From: Ziziphus jujuba
Lineage: Eukaryota > Streptophyta > Magnoliopsida > Rosales > Rhamnaceae
Length of the DNA: 64,000 nucleotides
Assembly: GCF_031755915.1 (NCBI RefSeq)
Contig: NC_083388.1
Coordinates: 19,370,001 to 19,434,000 of the forward strand
Direction of reading: 5' to 3'
The notes under the pieces are model-generated. The model did not search any database. It was not told the origin of the DNA and saw nothing but the letters and a program-made list of their open reading frames with translations. A program made the translations under genes and the position numbers. This document shows positions 27,159 to 41,300 of the stretch, piece by piece; position 1 is the first letter of the stretch, and each line of letters starts with the position of its first letter.

Positions 27159-30014
27159 ATGGCTTCTGATCTCAATGCGGAGTTGTCCAAGAAAACTGTC
27201 ATTTTTGGTCTTAAGGTCTGGGAAGTGATTGGTATTGCAGTGGCACTATTTATTATAATTATTTTAACAGTGCTGTCGCTATGTCTAACTTCCCGGAAGA
27301 AATCAAGAAGCGCTAGAGACAAGATTCCTCTTAGTCAAATCCCAGCTGTATCCAAAGAAATTAAGGAAGTTCGAGTTGAGCATGTAGCTACGAGTGAATT
27401 TGTTCCTCGTGATGGAATTCTTCTCACCATTCATGACAAATCTAGTGACAGAGAATCAGACAAGGTTCTGGTTCATCTGGGAATGGGAAAGGTGAAAAAT
27501 GGAGAGAATAGCAGTCAGTCGGGTTCGTTTAATCGTTTAGAGAAAGATGGGGGTGGGTCACAATCAGGAGAAGAAGGGAGTTCTGGGACAGTTTCTGTGT
27601 ATAAGCCATCTTCTTCATATAACATTACGGCACCATCTCCTCTAACTGGCCTGCCTGAATTCTCACACTTGGGTTGGGGCCACTGGTTTACATTAAGGGA
27701 TCTTGAGCTCGCAACCAACCGATTTTCAAAGGAAAATGTCCTTGGTGAGGGTGGGTATGGGGTTGTCTACCGGGGAAATTTGATTAATGGGACTCCAGTG
27801 GCAGTTAAAAAGATCCTTAACAATGTGTGAGTTTAATGGCTATTTAGTTTCTCGATTTTGCTTTAATCTTATCATTCTTGTTTTCTATAGCTTATCTGGA
27901 CTTGAACTCTTAATTCTTATACAGGGGACAAGCAGAGAAAGAATTTAGAGTGGAAGTTGAAGCAATTGGACATGTGCGCCATAAGAATTTGGTTCGTCTT
28001 CTTGGATACTGTATTGAGGGGATTCATAGGTACTACTGTTATTTATAGAATATGCTATGTTTGGATATTTGTATCTTCAACTGAAATTCATTACTCATAA
28101 AAGTGAGTTATTGTTTGTTTTGGAGGACTAAATTATCAGCAGTGTTATGGTATATTGTCTAATTCATATTTAAAAATTTCAGGGTGTTGGTTTATGAGTA
28201 TGTCAATAATGGAAATTTGGAGCAGTGGCTTCATGGAGCAATGCGTCAGCATGGATATCTTACTTGGGAAGCCCGCATGAAGATTCTCCTTGGCACAGGA
28301 AAAGCGTAAGTCAAATTATTTCATCTTTTTCAAGTGTTCGAGTTCTCATTTGATATGCCCACTTGCTGCAGGCTTGCCTACTTGCACGAGGCTATTGAGC
28401 CGAAGGTGGTACATCGAGACATTAAATCAAGCAACATATTGATCGATGATGACTTTAATGCAAAGGTGTCTGATTTCGGCCTAGCCAAGCTGCTGGGAGC
28501 TGGGAAGAGTCATGTAACAACTCGTGTTATGGGGACCTTTGGGTTAGTATTTTCTTTTTTCTAAGCACAGTTTTTCTTCTGCTCAAATTTCTTTCTTTAA
28601 TATCTTGAAAATTAACCATTTGCCACATCTGTCCTGCCCTGAATCTCCCTAAAACATGTCAGATATGTGGCTCCAGAATATGCAAATACTGGCCTTTTAA
28701 ATGAAAAAAGTGATGTCTATAGCTTTGGGGTTTTGCTTTTAGAAGCAATTACTGGAAGAGATCCTGTGGATTATGGTCGCCCTTCCCATGAGGTATGATG
28801 TGTTATTACTTTTTTCTTTTTTGGCCACGAAAATGTTTGTCTAACTGCAGAGGTCCCTAGGTACGAACTTCCCTGTCCTAAAGGTACTTCAGGCGAGTTA
28901 AATTTACTATAAGAAATTAAGAATTAAAAATTAGATGATTTAACAGTTCAATGAGATGTTATAATTTGAACTTATAGATTATTGTAGGTCAATGTGATTC
29001 CACTAGTAAATGATCCTTCCAACTGCTTTGTTTTTAATTTCACCTGGGAGATATAATATGATCTAGTTCTTGATTTGTAAACATCAAAATTTAAGCTTTC
29101 CTGACAGTTTGGCTAAGTGATATTTCTAAAGAATGATTTAATGTTATATCTTAAATTTGCAAAAGTCCTTGCAGTATTACATTTGGGATCCGGTGAAAAA
29201 TTCTACTTTATGGTCTACTTTGATCTTCATCATTTCCTTGAATTAGAACTTTAGAAAATCTTAAAAGTGTTTCTGAAAATTTCAATTGTGCATGCTTCCA
29301 CTTGGCTGACTCCATTGAGCATATCACCCCTTCCCCCTTGCCTTTTTTGACTGAGCTTCTAATTATTTGATGTATATAATTCCCAATGTAATGCATGGAC
29401 ATTTATCAAATACCTCAGTCTTATTGTTTAGTCTTGGCTGGAAATGGGGTACTATTGTTTTTCATTAGTACTTTGGTGCCTGCAAATTTAGTGAAGTCTT
29501 GTTTGACATGAAATTGTAATGGTCACAACTCCCAGGTAAATCTGGTAGATTGGTTGAAAATGATGGTTGGTAGCAGGAGATCAGAAGAAGTGGTAGACCC
29601 TAACATTGAGACAAGACCTTCAACAAGAGCACTAAAACGAGCACTTTTGACAGCATTGAGGTGTGTTGATCCAGATTCAGAAAAGAGACCCAAGATGAGC
29701 CAGGTTGTTCGTATGCTCGAGTCTGAGGAATATCCTATAGCAAGAGAGGTTAGTTTCTTCTTCTCCCTGTACATGGTGTTTTTGCCTGTCAACTTTCATG
29801 AAAACTCAGCTACCAAAAAATAAAAATAAAAAATAAAAAAAGAAAAAAAGAAAAAAAGAAAAAAACTTTCACTAAACCTCTCCTCATTACTCCATAGGAT
29901 CGTAGACACCGCAGAACCCAAGCAGGTAGCATGGAGATTGAATCTCAAAAGGAATTTTCAGATACCGATCGGAGTGATAATCAGGGCTCAAGATCAGAGA
30001 GTAGAGGGTACTAA
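27159..30014 (+). CDS. Receptor-like Ser/Thr protein kinase, At2g42960/At5g18500 type
   Basis: Seven coding exons: 27159-27826, 27925-28029, 28183-28305, 28372-28542, 28663-28792, 29536-29748, 29898-30014; 508 aa. The start [13 protein letters not shown] begins a stub of about 20 residues outside the membrane. One transmembrane helix follows (about 22-43, [20 protein letters not shown]), then a Ser/Gly-rich juxtamembrane region. The kinase domain (about 190-460) has [11 protein letters not shown], Lys217 in [13 protein letters not shown] (Asp315), DFGLAK (Asp333) and the VAPEY activation segment, so it should be active. The Arg after HRD makes it an RD kinase. The tail is Ser/Arg-rich. There is no ligand-binding ectodomain, so it probably works with partners. 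The family is annotated in Arabidopsis as probable receptor-like protein kinases; substrates are unknown to me. Its 3' flank was copied to 47.2 kb. Confidence 0.95.
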
Positions 30015-31276
30015 AGGACATAACTAAAGATTTGAGACATGTTGAAGTGAGCTGAGCCTAAGTTGTAACAAATTTTTTCAACTCTTTCATGTTTTTGGGC
30101 TTGTCTATGTATGCTGATGTCATCTGTGGGGTATGAAGAAAGGGCTGGTCGGGTTGAAGGTGGCTTGGGAAAAATGATCTCCTTTTTTTTTAATTCTTTT
30201 TATTCTTTTTTTGATTTTTTTTTTTTTTTGGAATCTTTGTGTATGAAAATGGTGGTGTTTGTGAAGATCCCAAACAATTGGAGGTGTGTACAGAATTGGA
30301 AGCTATTCAAAGTCGTGGATGGATATGTTCTTTTAGTTTAGACAAAAAGAATATTGCATCACCTTAAATTCATTTCTATGGTATATATAACCCTGTGTAA
30401 AATTATTTTCCTTTACCTGCATTCTCTTTTACGGTTAAATCATGTTATATTTTTTCTTGATAAAAAATGGATGGTTGAGATTGTATTAAATACTCGATTA
30501 TTAGTACAATGATTGAACTCTTATGTTACAAGGGTAGTGAATGTTATGATTCTAACCATCAAAAACAAATAAAACAAAACACAAAGATTAAGAAGAAAAT
30601 TATATATTATTTTTTTTGAAATCGATACATAAAAAAAAAAAACTTCTCTTAAAATTCTCTTGTGGAATCTTTAAAAATTTGTTCTGTTTGTGACACAAAA
30701 CTGAAAGACTAACAAATTGCCTTTTCCACAAATTAACGTGCATATCAAGTAAACTTAGCCAACAAATATAAATTTTAACAGGTTGGGCAAAATAGGATAG
30801 TGAATTTGAATTTAGGTGTTAATAAACACGGTTATCCTCACTAAGAAACATTGAAGATTAAGGAGAGTGCATACTGCAGCAGAGTTTCTTTGGATATACT
30901 TTTTTCTTTAAACCATATGGGTTGGAAGTTGGAACAAAATTATTCTAGTCGTTTAAGGTTTAAACTTATAGGCAAATTGAGTTTAATTTTTCTCAATCTT
31001 GAATTAATCTAGCAAGTTCAAGTGACAAAGGAAATCCCCATACTGGAGGGCTGGAATACAACCCACTGTTTTTTTTCATTTACGGTTCACGTAATTGTTA
31101 AGTTATGTTATTATATTTGCATACGGTTCCCAAAATCCCTCTGCAACTTAGACAATGACAGGTACGTCCAATCATAAACATATATTAGCACCTTATTTCA
31201 AATTCACCTAAATTTAAATCAGGATACGCGTGTTTTATATTTAGAGCTCCATCGTCCAGAGAATAGAATTATATAC

Positions 31277-31310
<34 letters not shown>

Positions 31311-31670
31311 CTTAATGAAGACTAGGTATATTAAAAGGGGAAAAAAAATTGAAGACTATATATTATATTTGTCCTGCCAACAAACGTGATCATATTTAGT
31401 TGCTATAAATCTTGTCAATCACGCATGCAATACAATAATATAATCATCAGCTTGTTTGTTACGTTAAATTTTTCAACAGTAGGGAGATGATGCAAGCTTC
31501 ATTTTCCACTGTTCCTCCTCCCCATCACCCCAAATGAAAATATCGTATAATTTTCTACCTCAATATTCCTTATATCTTCTTGATGCGACCTCCATATTGG
31601 ATCCGCAGTTCCTCCACCTTCCTCGTCCAATGTTTTTGATGTTTTCTGTGTTCATATGCGTGTAAACGTG

Positions 31671-31702
<32 letters not shown>

Positions 31703-32191
31703 GGAATTTACGAACTAAGATATGATATGATTAATGGTGTTTTGGTTCTTAAGGATTGCTTTGCTCTCTTTTAATACTAGTAGGAAATTTAATAATAATA
31801 ACGATAATAACAATAATATGAAACTAAATTTTAGTTGGTCCACATCTATTCTCACCTTGAATAGATCCAAGTGCCAATGGAATAAACATTGTTGAATACT
31901 AGAGTTGACTTTAAATGTTTTATTCAAATCTGTGGGAAAAAAAAGATTTTTTTGGAATACAGCTTGAACAGAACAGGTCAAAGACTGAGACAGTTATCTT
32001 TGTCAATTGTTTTCCCTTTCTAAGTTCATTCTCTTTTTTATTTTTATTTATTTATTATTTATTTGTAGTTAATGTATTTTATTCTCAATTAATCAATTTC
32101 AACTTCCTTGGGTAATAAGAATAAAGGGTGATGCACTGTCTTACTTCATCAATGTTTGTCACAGCCAACTATATTTTACATGTGTATATAT

Positions 32192-32235
<44 letters not shown>

Positions 32236-32267
32236 GTATGTATGTATATGTACAACTTGGCAAAATC
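30015..32267. other. RLK 3' flank and upstream region of the first ABCG gene
   Basis: No gene seen. From about 30052 onward the sequence is part of the duplicated segment, and stretches align by eye with 47190-48490. About 750 bases around 30230-30990 are missing from the second copy. TA/CATA tracts lie at about 31270-31312 and 31669-31701, and a longer TA tract at about 32185-32240 sits just upstream of the gene. Confidence 0.6.
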
Positions 32268-32280
32268 TCATAGTAAGCAC
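32268..32280 (+). promoter_or_regulatory. Degenerate TATA-box position of the first ABCG gene
   Basis: The core promoter aligns with the other copies (GGCAAAA...CACCTCTTTTTCCAG...GAAGCTTTCC...ATG). Where the second copy has TTTATAAG and the fourth has TATATAAG, this copy has CATAGTAAG, which is not a TATA box. The spacing to the ATG (about 58 bases) is kept. Confidence 0.6.
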
Positions 32281-32328
32281 CTCTTTTTCCAGACCTTCAA
32301 AATTTGAAGCTTTCCCACTTTATCAAAT

Positions 32329-35300
32329 ATGGCTCAAATGGTGGGTACAGATGAAATAGAGTCACTGAGGATTGAGTTGGCGGAGATTGGAAGAAGCCTG
32401 AGATCATCATTTCGGCATCACACCCCGAGTTTCAGAAGCAGTGCTTCAGCATTGAGCTCTGCAAAGGATGATGCTGATGTTGAATATGCTTTGCAATGTG
32501 CCGCCATTGAGAGGCTGCCAACCTTTGAACGGATAAAATCATCACTGTTTGATAAGGATGATAAAAAAGGTGGGGATGATGAGAAAGTCAAAAGGGTAGT
32601 TGATGTTACCAAGCTTGGAGATGAAGAACGCCGTCTATTCATAGAGAAGCTCATCAAACATATTGAGAATGACAACCTTCAATTGTTGCGCAAAATTCGA
32701 AACAGAATAGACAAGTAAGAGCTTCTTCATAAACATGTGCACGACAGACTTTTCTGATTTTCCCTCTTTTAACTTTCCATTCTGAGATATTTGATGTGCT
32801 TAGTTTATACTTAAAAATATGATACAGGTTAACCTCAATTTTATTTTATTTTTTTGTAGAGTTGGTGTGGAACTGCCTACTGTAGAGGTGAGATATAAGA
32901 ATCTATCTGTGAAAGCAGAATGTGAGGTAGTTCATGGCAAGCCCCTCCCAACTATATGGAATTCCCTGAAAAGCATCCTTTCTGTAAGTGTTCTCGCTCT
33001 GGCCAAAATTATTCTAGTTTTGATTATTGACATTTATACATTCAATTAACAGAAATTTGGAAGTAAAATATAGAGAATTAGTCTGTATAATGAGCAAAAG
33101 TATATATATGAATGGATGTTAAAAATGTTACATGTTTTCACATATATAACAACAACCATTCAAAAATAAGGCAACTTATTGTTCTTGGCATAAATCTAGT
33201 ACAGATATACAAACGGGATCTTGGTGTTTTCAGCTGACATGCATTGTTGTTAATAGCTACCTGGATATGGCCCAGAGCCAGTAGATATTGACCAACTAGA
33301 TGGTTTTGTTGCTGAACACCAATTTGTACAGATTGTGATGAATTTTTAAGATACCTAATTAGTAACAATACAACAAGACCAAAGTTACAGTATGAGAACT
33401 GATATATGCTCTGGAAAATCAGTTTTAGAAGCTGATGGTATAACCAAATTAGATTTTGGATTATTCAATATCATATGAGTTAAAATGTTGAACCTTTCTT
33501 GTATTACAGGGGTTCGCCAAGGTGCCAGGTTCTGGGTCTCGTAAAGCCAAGATAAGAATAATAAATGATGTCAGTGGTGTCATAAAGCCTGGAAGGTAGG
33601 CTAGATAGAAGTTCAGATTAAACATACATTTTGTTCCATATTATTTGCTGTTATATTTTAATCATTGTCAACCATTTCAATTATCTTCTATCAATAACAT
33701 ATAGCAGCTTCATAATAACTTCGGTTAAAAAAATACATCTTTGTGCCTTTTGGAATAGCTTATAACAATCTTAATTGTCAATCATTGATCAGTATCTTAA
33801 ATGTATTGGTCCCTAGTGCATATCGACTAGGTGTTTATTTTTTTAATTTTCTTATATCTTGGGGTAAATAGTTTGTACCTCTAACTTTCATGTTAAACTG
33901 TATCCTATTCTTGTGTATTTCACTTTGACATCCAAGCCAAGGCTTCCCCATTGGCCTTCCATGCACTTTCCAATGCTTTCTTTACAAATATGTTCCCTCC
34001 AACTTAATCTCACAAGAAACTTCTTTCAATTTTTTTCGCAAGAAAGTCAGTGATAATTTGGTGACATGAGACTGCAGAGCATATTGAAGTAGGCTCAGTC
34101 TTTCCTTGCAGGTTAACTCTACTGCTTGGTCCACCAGGATGTGGGAAAACATCCCTTCTGAAGGCACTGTCAGGCAATTTAGACAAATCCCTCAAGGTTT
34201 AAAATTTATTAAATTTTTTCCACTTTCTATACTGATTTTCACATGTTAAGAGAAAGATATAGAAACATTAAAGTGGAAGTAATTGATAAGCTTTGACTGG
34301 TGATGCAAACTTGTAGAACATAGTAAGAAGAAAACTTGAAAAGAAAAGAAACCCAATAAATGGCCTTTAACCTAAAGTTACAAATCAGATTATACCCATC
34401 ACCTTGTTTAAATCTCATATTTAGATGGACTCCTTTTATAGTTAAATGTTTGATAGTGTTTGACATATTTCTAACTTTTATATTTAGATGCTTACCATGT
34501 TTAAATCTCATATTTAGATGGATTCCTTTCATAGTTAAATGTTTGATAGTGTTTTTTGGGTCCACATTCACGAATAGTCCAGAGGGGAAATTTCTTACAA
34601 TGGACACAAACTAGAGGAGTTTATCCCCCAGAGAACTTCTGCGTACATAAGCCAATTTGACCTGCACATTGCTGAGATGACTGTTAGAGAAACACTTGAC
34701 TTCTCAGCACGTTGTCAGGGTGTTGGAAGTCGAGCCGGTAAGTTATCCTTGATTCTAACATAATTATGAATTATATGTGAAAAACTGATTGTGCATAGAG
34801 TGATGATATGTTTTCTGTCCGCAAAGAGATTATGCTGGAGGTCAGTAAAAGGGAGAAGGAGGCAGGAATAGTACCAGATCCAGATATAGATACTTACATG
34901 AAGGTGCTTTATTGATTATATGATAGCTTTCCCTCCATTTTTTTTTGTTTCCAAGACATTTTGGAAAGAAAAAGAAGAAGAAGAAACTTTTGAACTCATC
35001 GCAAATATATTGCAGAAGAAAATAATTACTTAGGATAATATCTATTGCCACATGCACTTTGAGAAACTGGAACTTAATAAGATTCATGTAAGATTTCACC
35101 ATATTCAGATGCTTTCTTCTTGACAAATGGCAAGAAGATACCAAGTAGTTGGATTCATTAAAGGGAAAAAAAAAAAGAAAAAAAAAGAAAAAAATCACAA
35201 GGATGACATGCTTCTCTTTGCACTTTCATGAAAAGTTTTAAAATCAAGTTCAAGCCATTTTACATAAACTATATGATGAAAAATATTACAACAAATTTAG

Positions 35301-38300
35301 AGAGTTACAAGTGCAGCAAAACTTCTTTACTGGATCTGTGCCAGGAGCATCAGCTCTAGCAGCCATAAGCATCTGCTTGCTTGGTTGATCATTTAGAAAA
35401 TCAATGGTTGCAGTTAGTGTATAGCTCTAACATATTGGATTTGCGCCATTTTCAAGTTATGTTGAAGTGCTGTTAATCTTCGATAACGTTCTGTATAATA
35501 GTGTTTGATAAAAGTAATTTCTTTACAGGCAATATCTGTAAAAGGACTTGAAAGAACCCTTCAAACGGACTACATACTTAAGGTCATTCTTCTGAACTCA
35601 GATGAAGTAAACATCCTTGTCGTTGTTTTGTATCAGTATGTAAAAGTGCTTATTGGTATCTTTTATTTTTGGTCTGAATGCTCAGATACTTGGACTTGAT
35701 ATCTGCGCTGACACTTTGGTGGGAGATATCATGAGAAGAGGCATCTCTGGTGGGCAAAAGAAAAGACTGACAACAGGTAATTCCATAGAAAGACTGATAA
35801 AGTTTAGTAGAATATGGTATTCACATGAACTTTTACCTAGAATTCAACTAATCCATATTAACATATTTCAGGGGAGATGATTGTTGGTCCAACAAAAGCT
35901 TTGTTCATGGATGAGATAACAAATGGCTTAGATAGTTCCACTGCATTTCAGATTGTTTCTTGTCTTCGGCAGCTGGTGCATATTACGGATTCTACAGTAC
36001 TGGTTTCACTTCTTCAGCCAGCACCTGAAACCTTTGAGCTCTTTGATGATCTCATTTTAATGTCTGAAGGGAAAATTGTGTATCATGGTCCTCGAGATAA
36101 TGTTGTCGAATTTTTCGAGGATTGTGGGTTTAGGTGTCCTGAGAGGAAAGGAATTGCTGACTTCATCCAAGAGGCAAGTTCATAAGTTCAAGATGTTTTT
36201 GTCTTTTATTTTCTTCATTTTCGATTAATAAACACCTAAACCATTTGATTTACAGGTCATCTCTAAAAACGATCAAGCACAATACTGGTACCACACTGAA
36301 CAACATCACAGCTATGTATCAGTTGATATGTTCTCCAATAAATTCAAGGAATCAAGTTTTGGGAAGAAGCTAGACCAGGAGCTGTCAGAGCTATATAATA
36401 AATCTCATAGCAATGAGAATGCACTTTCATCTAGAGTGTATACTCTTTCTAAATGGGAACTTCTTAGAGCTTGCACAGCAAGGGAAATTCTTCTCATGAG
36501 GAGGAATTCTTTTATCTATGTATTCAAAACAACTCAGGTTATAATTTTTACTTTTAAAATTTTAACTTTTTTGTCATTTTTTTTTTTCTTTTTTACCTTC
36601 TTGAAGGGAAGAGTGGTGTGAAACACTTCTTTTCAAGTTCTTGCTCTTCTCCCTTCTAAATGACCTGGAAAATTTAACACATGTCCTTATCTGTTTTAAT
36701 TTTTCAGCTTATAATCTTGGCAGTTATCACGATGACAGTATTTTTGCGTACTCGAATGGATATTGATGTTCTTCATGCAAATTATTATATGGGTGCCCTG
36801 TTCTATGCTCTTATATTACTTGTTGTTGATGGATATCCTGAGATGTCCATGACTATTCAAAGGCTTGAAACTTTCTACAAACAAAAGGAATTGCGTTTTT
36901 ACCCAGCTTGGGCATATGCTATTCCTGCCACTCTTTTAAAAGTTCCTTTTTCATTGTTGGAAGCTCTTGTTTGGACTTCTCTTACTTATTATGTTATTGG
37001 ATTCAGTCCTGAGGTCCACAGGTGAGATTGTTAAAAGCCTATTCTTATTTTTGCATATCACTGGCTGTGACCCTTTACGTAATTTATTATGCTTTTAGGT
37101 TCTTCCGGCAGTTGTTTCTCCTTTTTGCTGTTCACTTAGCGTCATTATCCATATTTCGTTTCCTGGCATCAGTTTTTCAAACTATGAATGCAGCAATGAC
37201 AGCTGGTAGTTTTGGATTATTGTTTATGTTTCTATTTGGTGGCTTCGTTATCACAAAACGTAAGGAAATCATATATTTTCTCCATTTCTTATTTGAGGAG
37301 AAAAAACTGGAAAAATAACCAAGTTGTCTTTTGCCTGCAGCTTCTATGCCTGTATGGTTGAAGTGGGGTTTTTGGGTTTCACCCATGTCATATGGGGAGA
37401 TTGGTCTGTCTGTTAATGAGTTCCTCGCACCTCGATGGCAGAAGGTGAGTTTTTATAAACTTGTAGGTTAAATTTTCGACACTACTTAATTTCATAGCAG
37501 AACTCCAAAGAATTTATGTTGAATATAAACCAGAAAGAAATAACCTAAATGGACACAAATGCCTCCATTTGCATCATTACCTGTCATAGGAGTTATCATT
37601 AACACCACCACTGCTAACAACATTACCAAAACAGCAAACTAATACACCACAATGACATATCAAGAGTCATAGATTCTGGTGAAATTTCAAATGCTGGACT
37701 ACTAGCTATGTCTCTGTGAAATATCTGGTATTATATTTATGCTTTTGTGACATTGACTAAACTACTGCAACCAATTCTGCAACTTTCTTGCACGATATTA
37801 TTCACTAAAACATTATTAATAATCTGTTAAATTCACTGATTTATCACATCATGCTAATCTCTAGTTTATTTGTTGCTTATGAAATTTGGAATACAGTGAA
37901 ACCTCTCCCCTTTAAGGACAAAGGGTGGATGGAGAGATAACAGGTCCAAGACTCACTAGAATTATTTATCAATATATACAAACATACATGTAGCTGGATG
38001 TATGACTGTGATTCCAACATCTTCCCTTTGTGGTTTCCTCTGAAATTGAGGTCTAATTTAGCAAATAATAAAATAACAAAAATACAACTTGAATATTTTA
38101 ATGACTATTCATTGAGGTTTTGACATACAATAACTTAAACAATATTTCTTGTGTTTATTCATATATGAGGTCTAATTTAGCAAATAATAAAATAACAAAA
38201 ATACAACTTCACTATTTTAATGACTATTCATTGAGGTTTTGACATACAATAACTTAAACGATATTTCTTGTGTTTATTCATACTTACAATAGCAAACTAA

Positions 38301-41300
38301 CTACAAAACACAGGTTATGGTTTTACCATATCTTTTATTATTTTCTTTCAAGAGTATATATAGATGGTCACCAAATTTTCTTTGGTTTTCATTTGTAGAT
38401 GCTCTCGACAAACATTACCATAGGACAAGAAGCACTTGAAAGCCGTGGACTAAACTTTGATGGATATCTTTATTGGATATCAGTTGGTGCCTTATTTGGA
38501 ATGACACTGGTTTTCAACATTGGATATATATTGGCTTTGGGTTTCTTGAAGGGTAAGTCCATTTCCCTGTGATCGTACTTCTGGCTTATACAAGTGGTAT
38601 TGGATATGTGTTAATTCATCTCCATTATACACATGTCCAGCTCCTTCGGCCTCTGCTGTTATTATTTCACATGAAAAGTTCTCCCAACTTCAGAAAACTG
38701 AAGATTCCCATGGCCATGCTCTTGAGGAAGAGGAGCTTCACCCTTCTGATAAAGGTTGGATTATTTTTCTTTTCTCAATGCTTTTCAGATAATTACTTCT
38801 TAAAATTCCTATCCTATGCATTACCTTTCACATATATATTTCTTCAGTTTTTATCTTTCTTCATTCAGATTCTTCAATATTTTACCATTTCCTTATTTGA
38901 GCTAACAGGAAGGATGGTCCTACCGTTTACTCCCTTAACACTGGTGTTTGAAGATGTGCAATACTATGTTGACACTCCTTTGGTAATCATACTTTTATTG
39001 CATATAAAAATTCAGTTAGTTGTAGGACTAAGAGCTATTTGCATTTTGTGGCACTCATCTCTTTCCTATTTACTTTTGGACTCCAGGAAATGAAAGAACA
39101 TGGATTCACTAAGAAGAAACTCCAACTTCTATCAGATATTACAGGATCATTAAGGCCTGGCATTCTCACAGCATTAATGGGGGTTAGTGGAGCTGGGAAA
39201 ACAACTCTTTTAGATGTTCTTGCTGGGAGAAAAACTACTGGCTATATAGAAGGGGTCATAAAGGTTGGTGGGTACCCAAAGGTTCAAGAGACTTTTGCTA
39301 GGATATCAGGCTACTGTGAGCAGACTGATATACATTCTCCACTAATTACTGTGGGAGAATCTGTCATCTTTTCGGCTTGGCTACGACTAGATCCTAAGAT
39401 TGACTCCAAAACCAAATCTGTAAGCTCTGTACATATTAAATTGTTTGACACTAAATTCATTGTTCAGAGGAATATGTTAATGAAACTGCTGAGGCATGAA
39501 TATGCAGCAATTTGTGAATGAAGTCCTTGAGACCATTGAGCTTGAAGGATTAAGAGATGCATTAGTAGGCATACCTGGCGTAAGTGGTCTCTCAACTGAG
39601 CAGCGTAAGCGGCTTACAATAGCAGTGGAGCTTGTTTCAAACCCCTCTATAATCTTCATGGATGAACCCACATCTGGTTTGGATGCACGAGCAGCTGCAA
39701 TTGTCATGAGAGCAGTGAAGAATGTAGCTGATACAGGAAGAACAATTGTCTGCACTATCCACCAACCTAGTATTGACATATTTGAATCATTTGATGAGGT
39801 AAAGCTGATCTTTCTTAAAAAGTAATTTTTTTACAAATATACTTCAATTGGAAAACCTAAATTTCTTATAAAGGTATATTTAAACTTTCTATTAAATCTT
39901 GATGAGTTATTTGTTTTGTGATTCTTGTATCATCAATGCAGTTAATTCTTTTGAAAACTGGCGGACGCATGATCTACTCAGGGCCACTAGGCAAGCATTC
40001 AAGTGCAGTAATAGAGTATTTTGAGGTCAGTTTCATATGAAAATATGCAGCAACCTGCATACATTTTATTTATTTATTTTTTTTCTGTTCCGTTTTTTTT
40101 ACAAACTCCTAAGTATTCGTTGCTTTAATTAGATGTAGTATAATAAATCTTTTTTACTCTTCTGGCAGCATATCCCTGGAGTTCCGAAAATTAAGGATAA
40201 TTATAATCCTGCAACATGGATGCTAGATATTACTTCTGTATCTGCAGAAGCTGAACTTGTTCTAGATTTTTCCCAAATATACAGGGAATCTTCTTTATAT
40301 GTGTTAGTACAATCATTATATCACTATTTTTTGAACATTAAGTATAAAAGACGAATTTCTATTCGTTTTTTGGTTCAGTTCAACACTATCTCAGTGAAAC
40401 ATCCGCATTATTGTGTGCAGAAACAACAAAGAACTTGTAAAGCAGTTGAGCAGTCCACCACCTGGTTCAAGAGATTTGCATTTCCCAACTCGGTTTTCAC
40501 AAAATGCCTGGGGACAATTCAAATCCTGCCTGTGGAAACAGCACTTGTCATATTGGAGAAATCCTCCATACAACTTGATGCGTATCACGCACACATTTAT
40601 ATCAGCCTTGATTTTTGGGGGACTATTTTGGAACCAAGGAAAAAAACTGTAAGGCTATATCATTATTTAATCTTTCAATAGCTATAGAAATTAAGAAAGT
40701 TGGATAGTATTTAAAAGAATGCCTTTAAACACAAAATTTTTGTTCAAAGTATTTAGCTACTGCCTTCAACTATTACCCAACTTATATAAATGTTCTATTA
40801 CAGGCATGCTCATTTTTAGCTATGAAAAGTTAGTGTTATTTTAACTTTGAGTTGAGTTTAGTGTTATTTTAACTTTGAGATGAGGTCTGGAAATCTAACT
40901 TCCACTTTCTGTTATGTTCATTTTCCCATCTCTTAGATCCAACCAGCAGAACGTGTTCAATATATTTGGTTCAATGTACTCTGCTGTGCTATTCGTGGGC
41001 ATAAATAACTGTGCAACTGTTCTACAATATGTAGCCACAGAGCGAACTGTGATGTATCGGGAAAAATTTGCAGGGATGTACTCTACATGGGCCTACGCAC
41101 TTGCCCAGGTATAAATTTCTTTTCAAACTGCCTTACTTAACACATTATCAGCAGATCTATTTATATATAAGGATGTTGAAAGTGAATTGCATTAACATTC
41201 CCCACAATTTTAACTTTCACCATTCTACCTCTTGGTTTTGCAGGTGGCAGTTGAAATTCCCTATCTATTTACTGAGTCAGTACTTTTTACTGCCATATCA

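Noticed and set aside
34842..35198. Minus-strand frame with Phe-rich runs
   Set aside because: It overlaps exon 6 and intron 6 of ABCG copy 1. The Phe runs come from poly-A/T tracts.
39477..39779. Minus-strand 100-codon frame, also at 55597-55899
   Set aside because: It is the exact antisense of exon 18 (NBD2) in both copies and is conserved only because the sense exon is.
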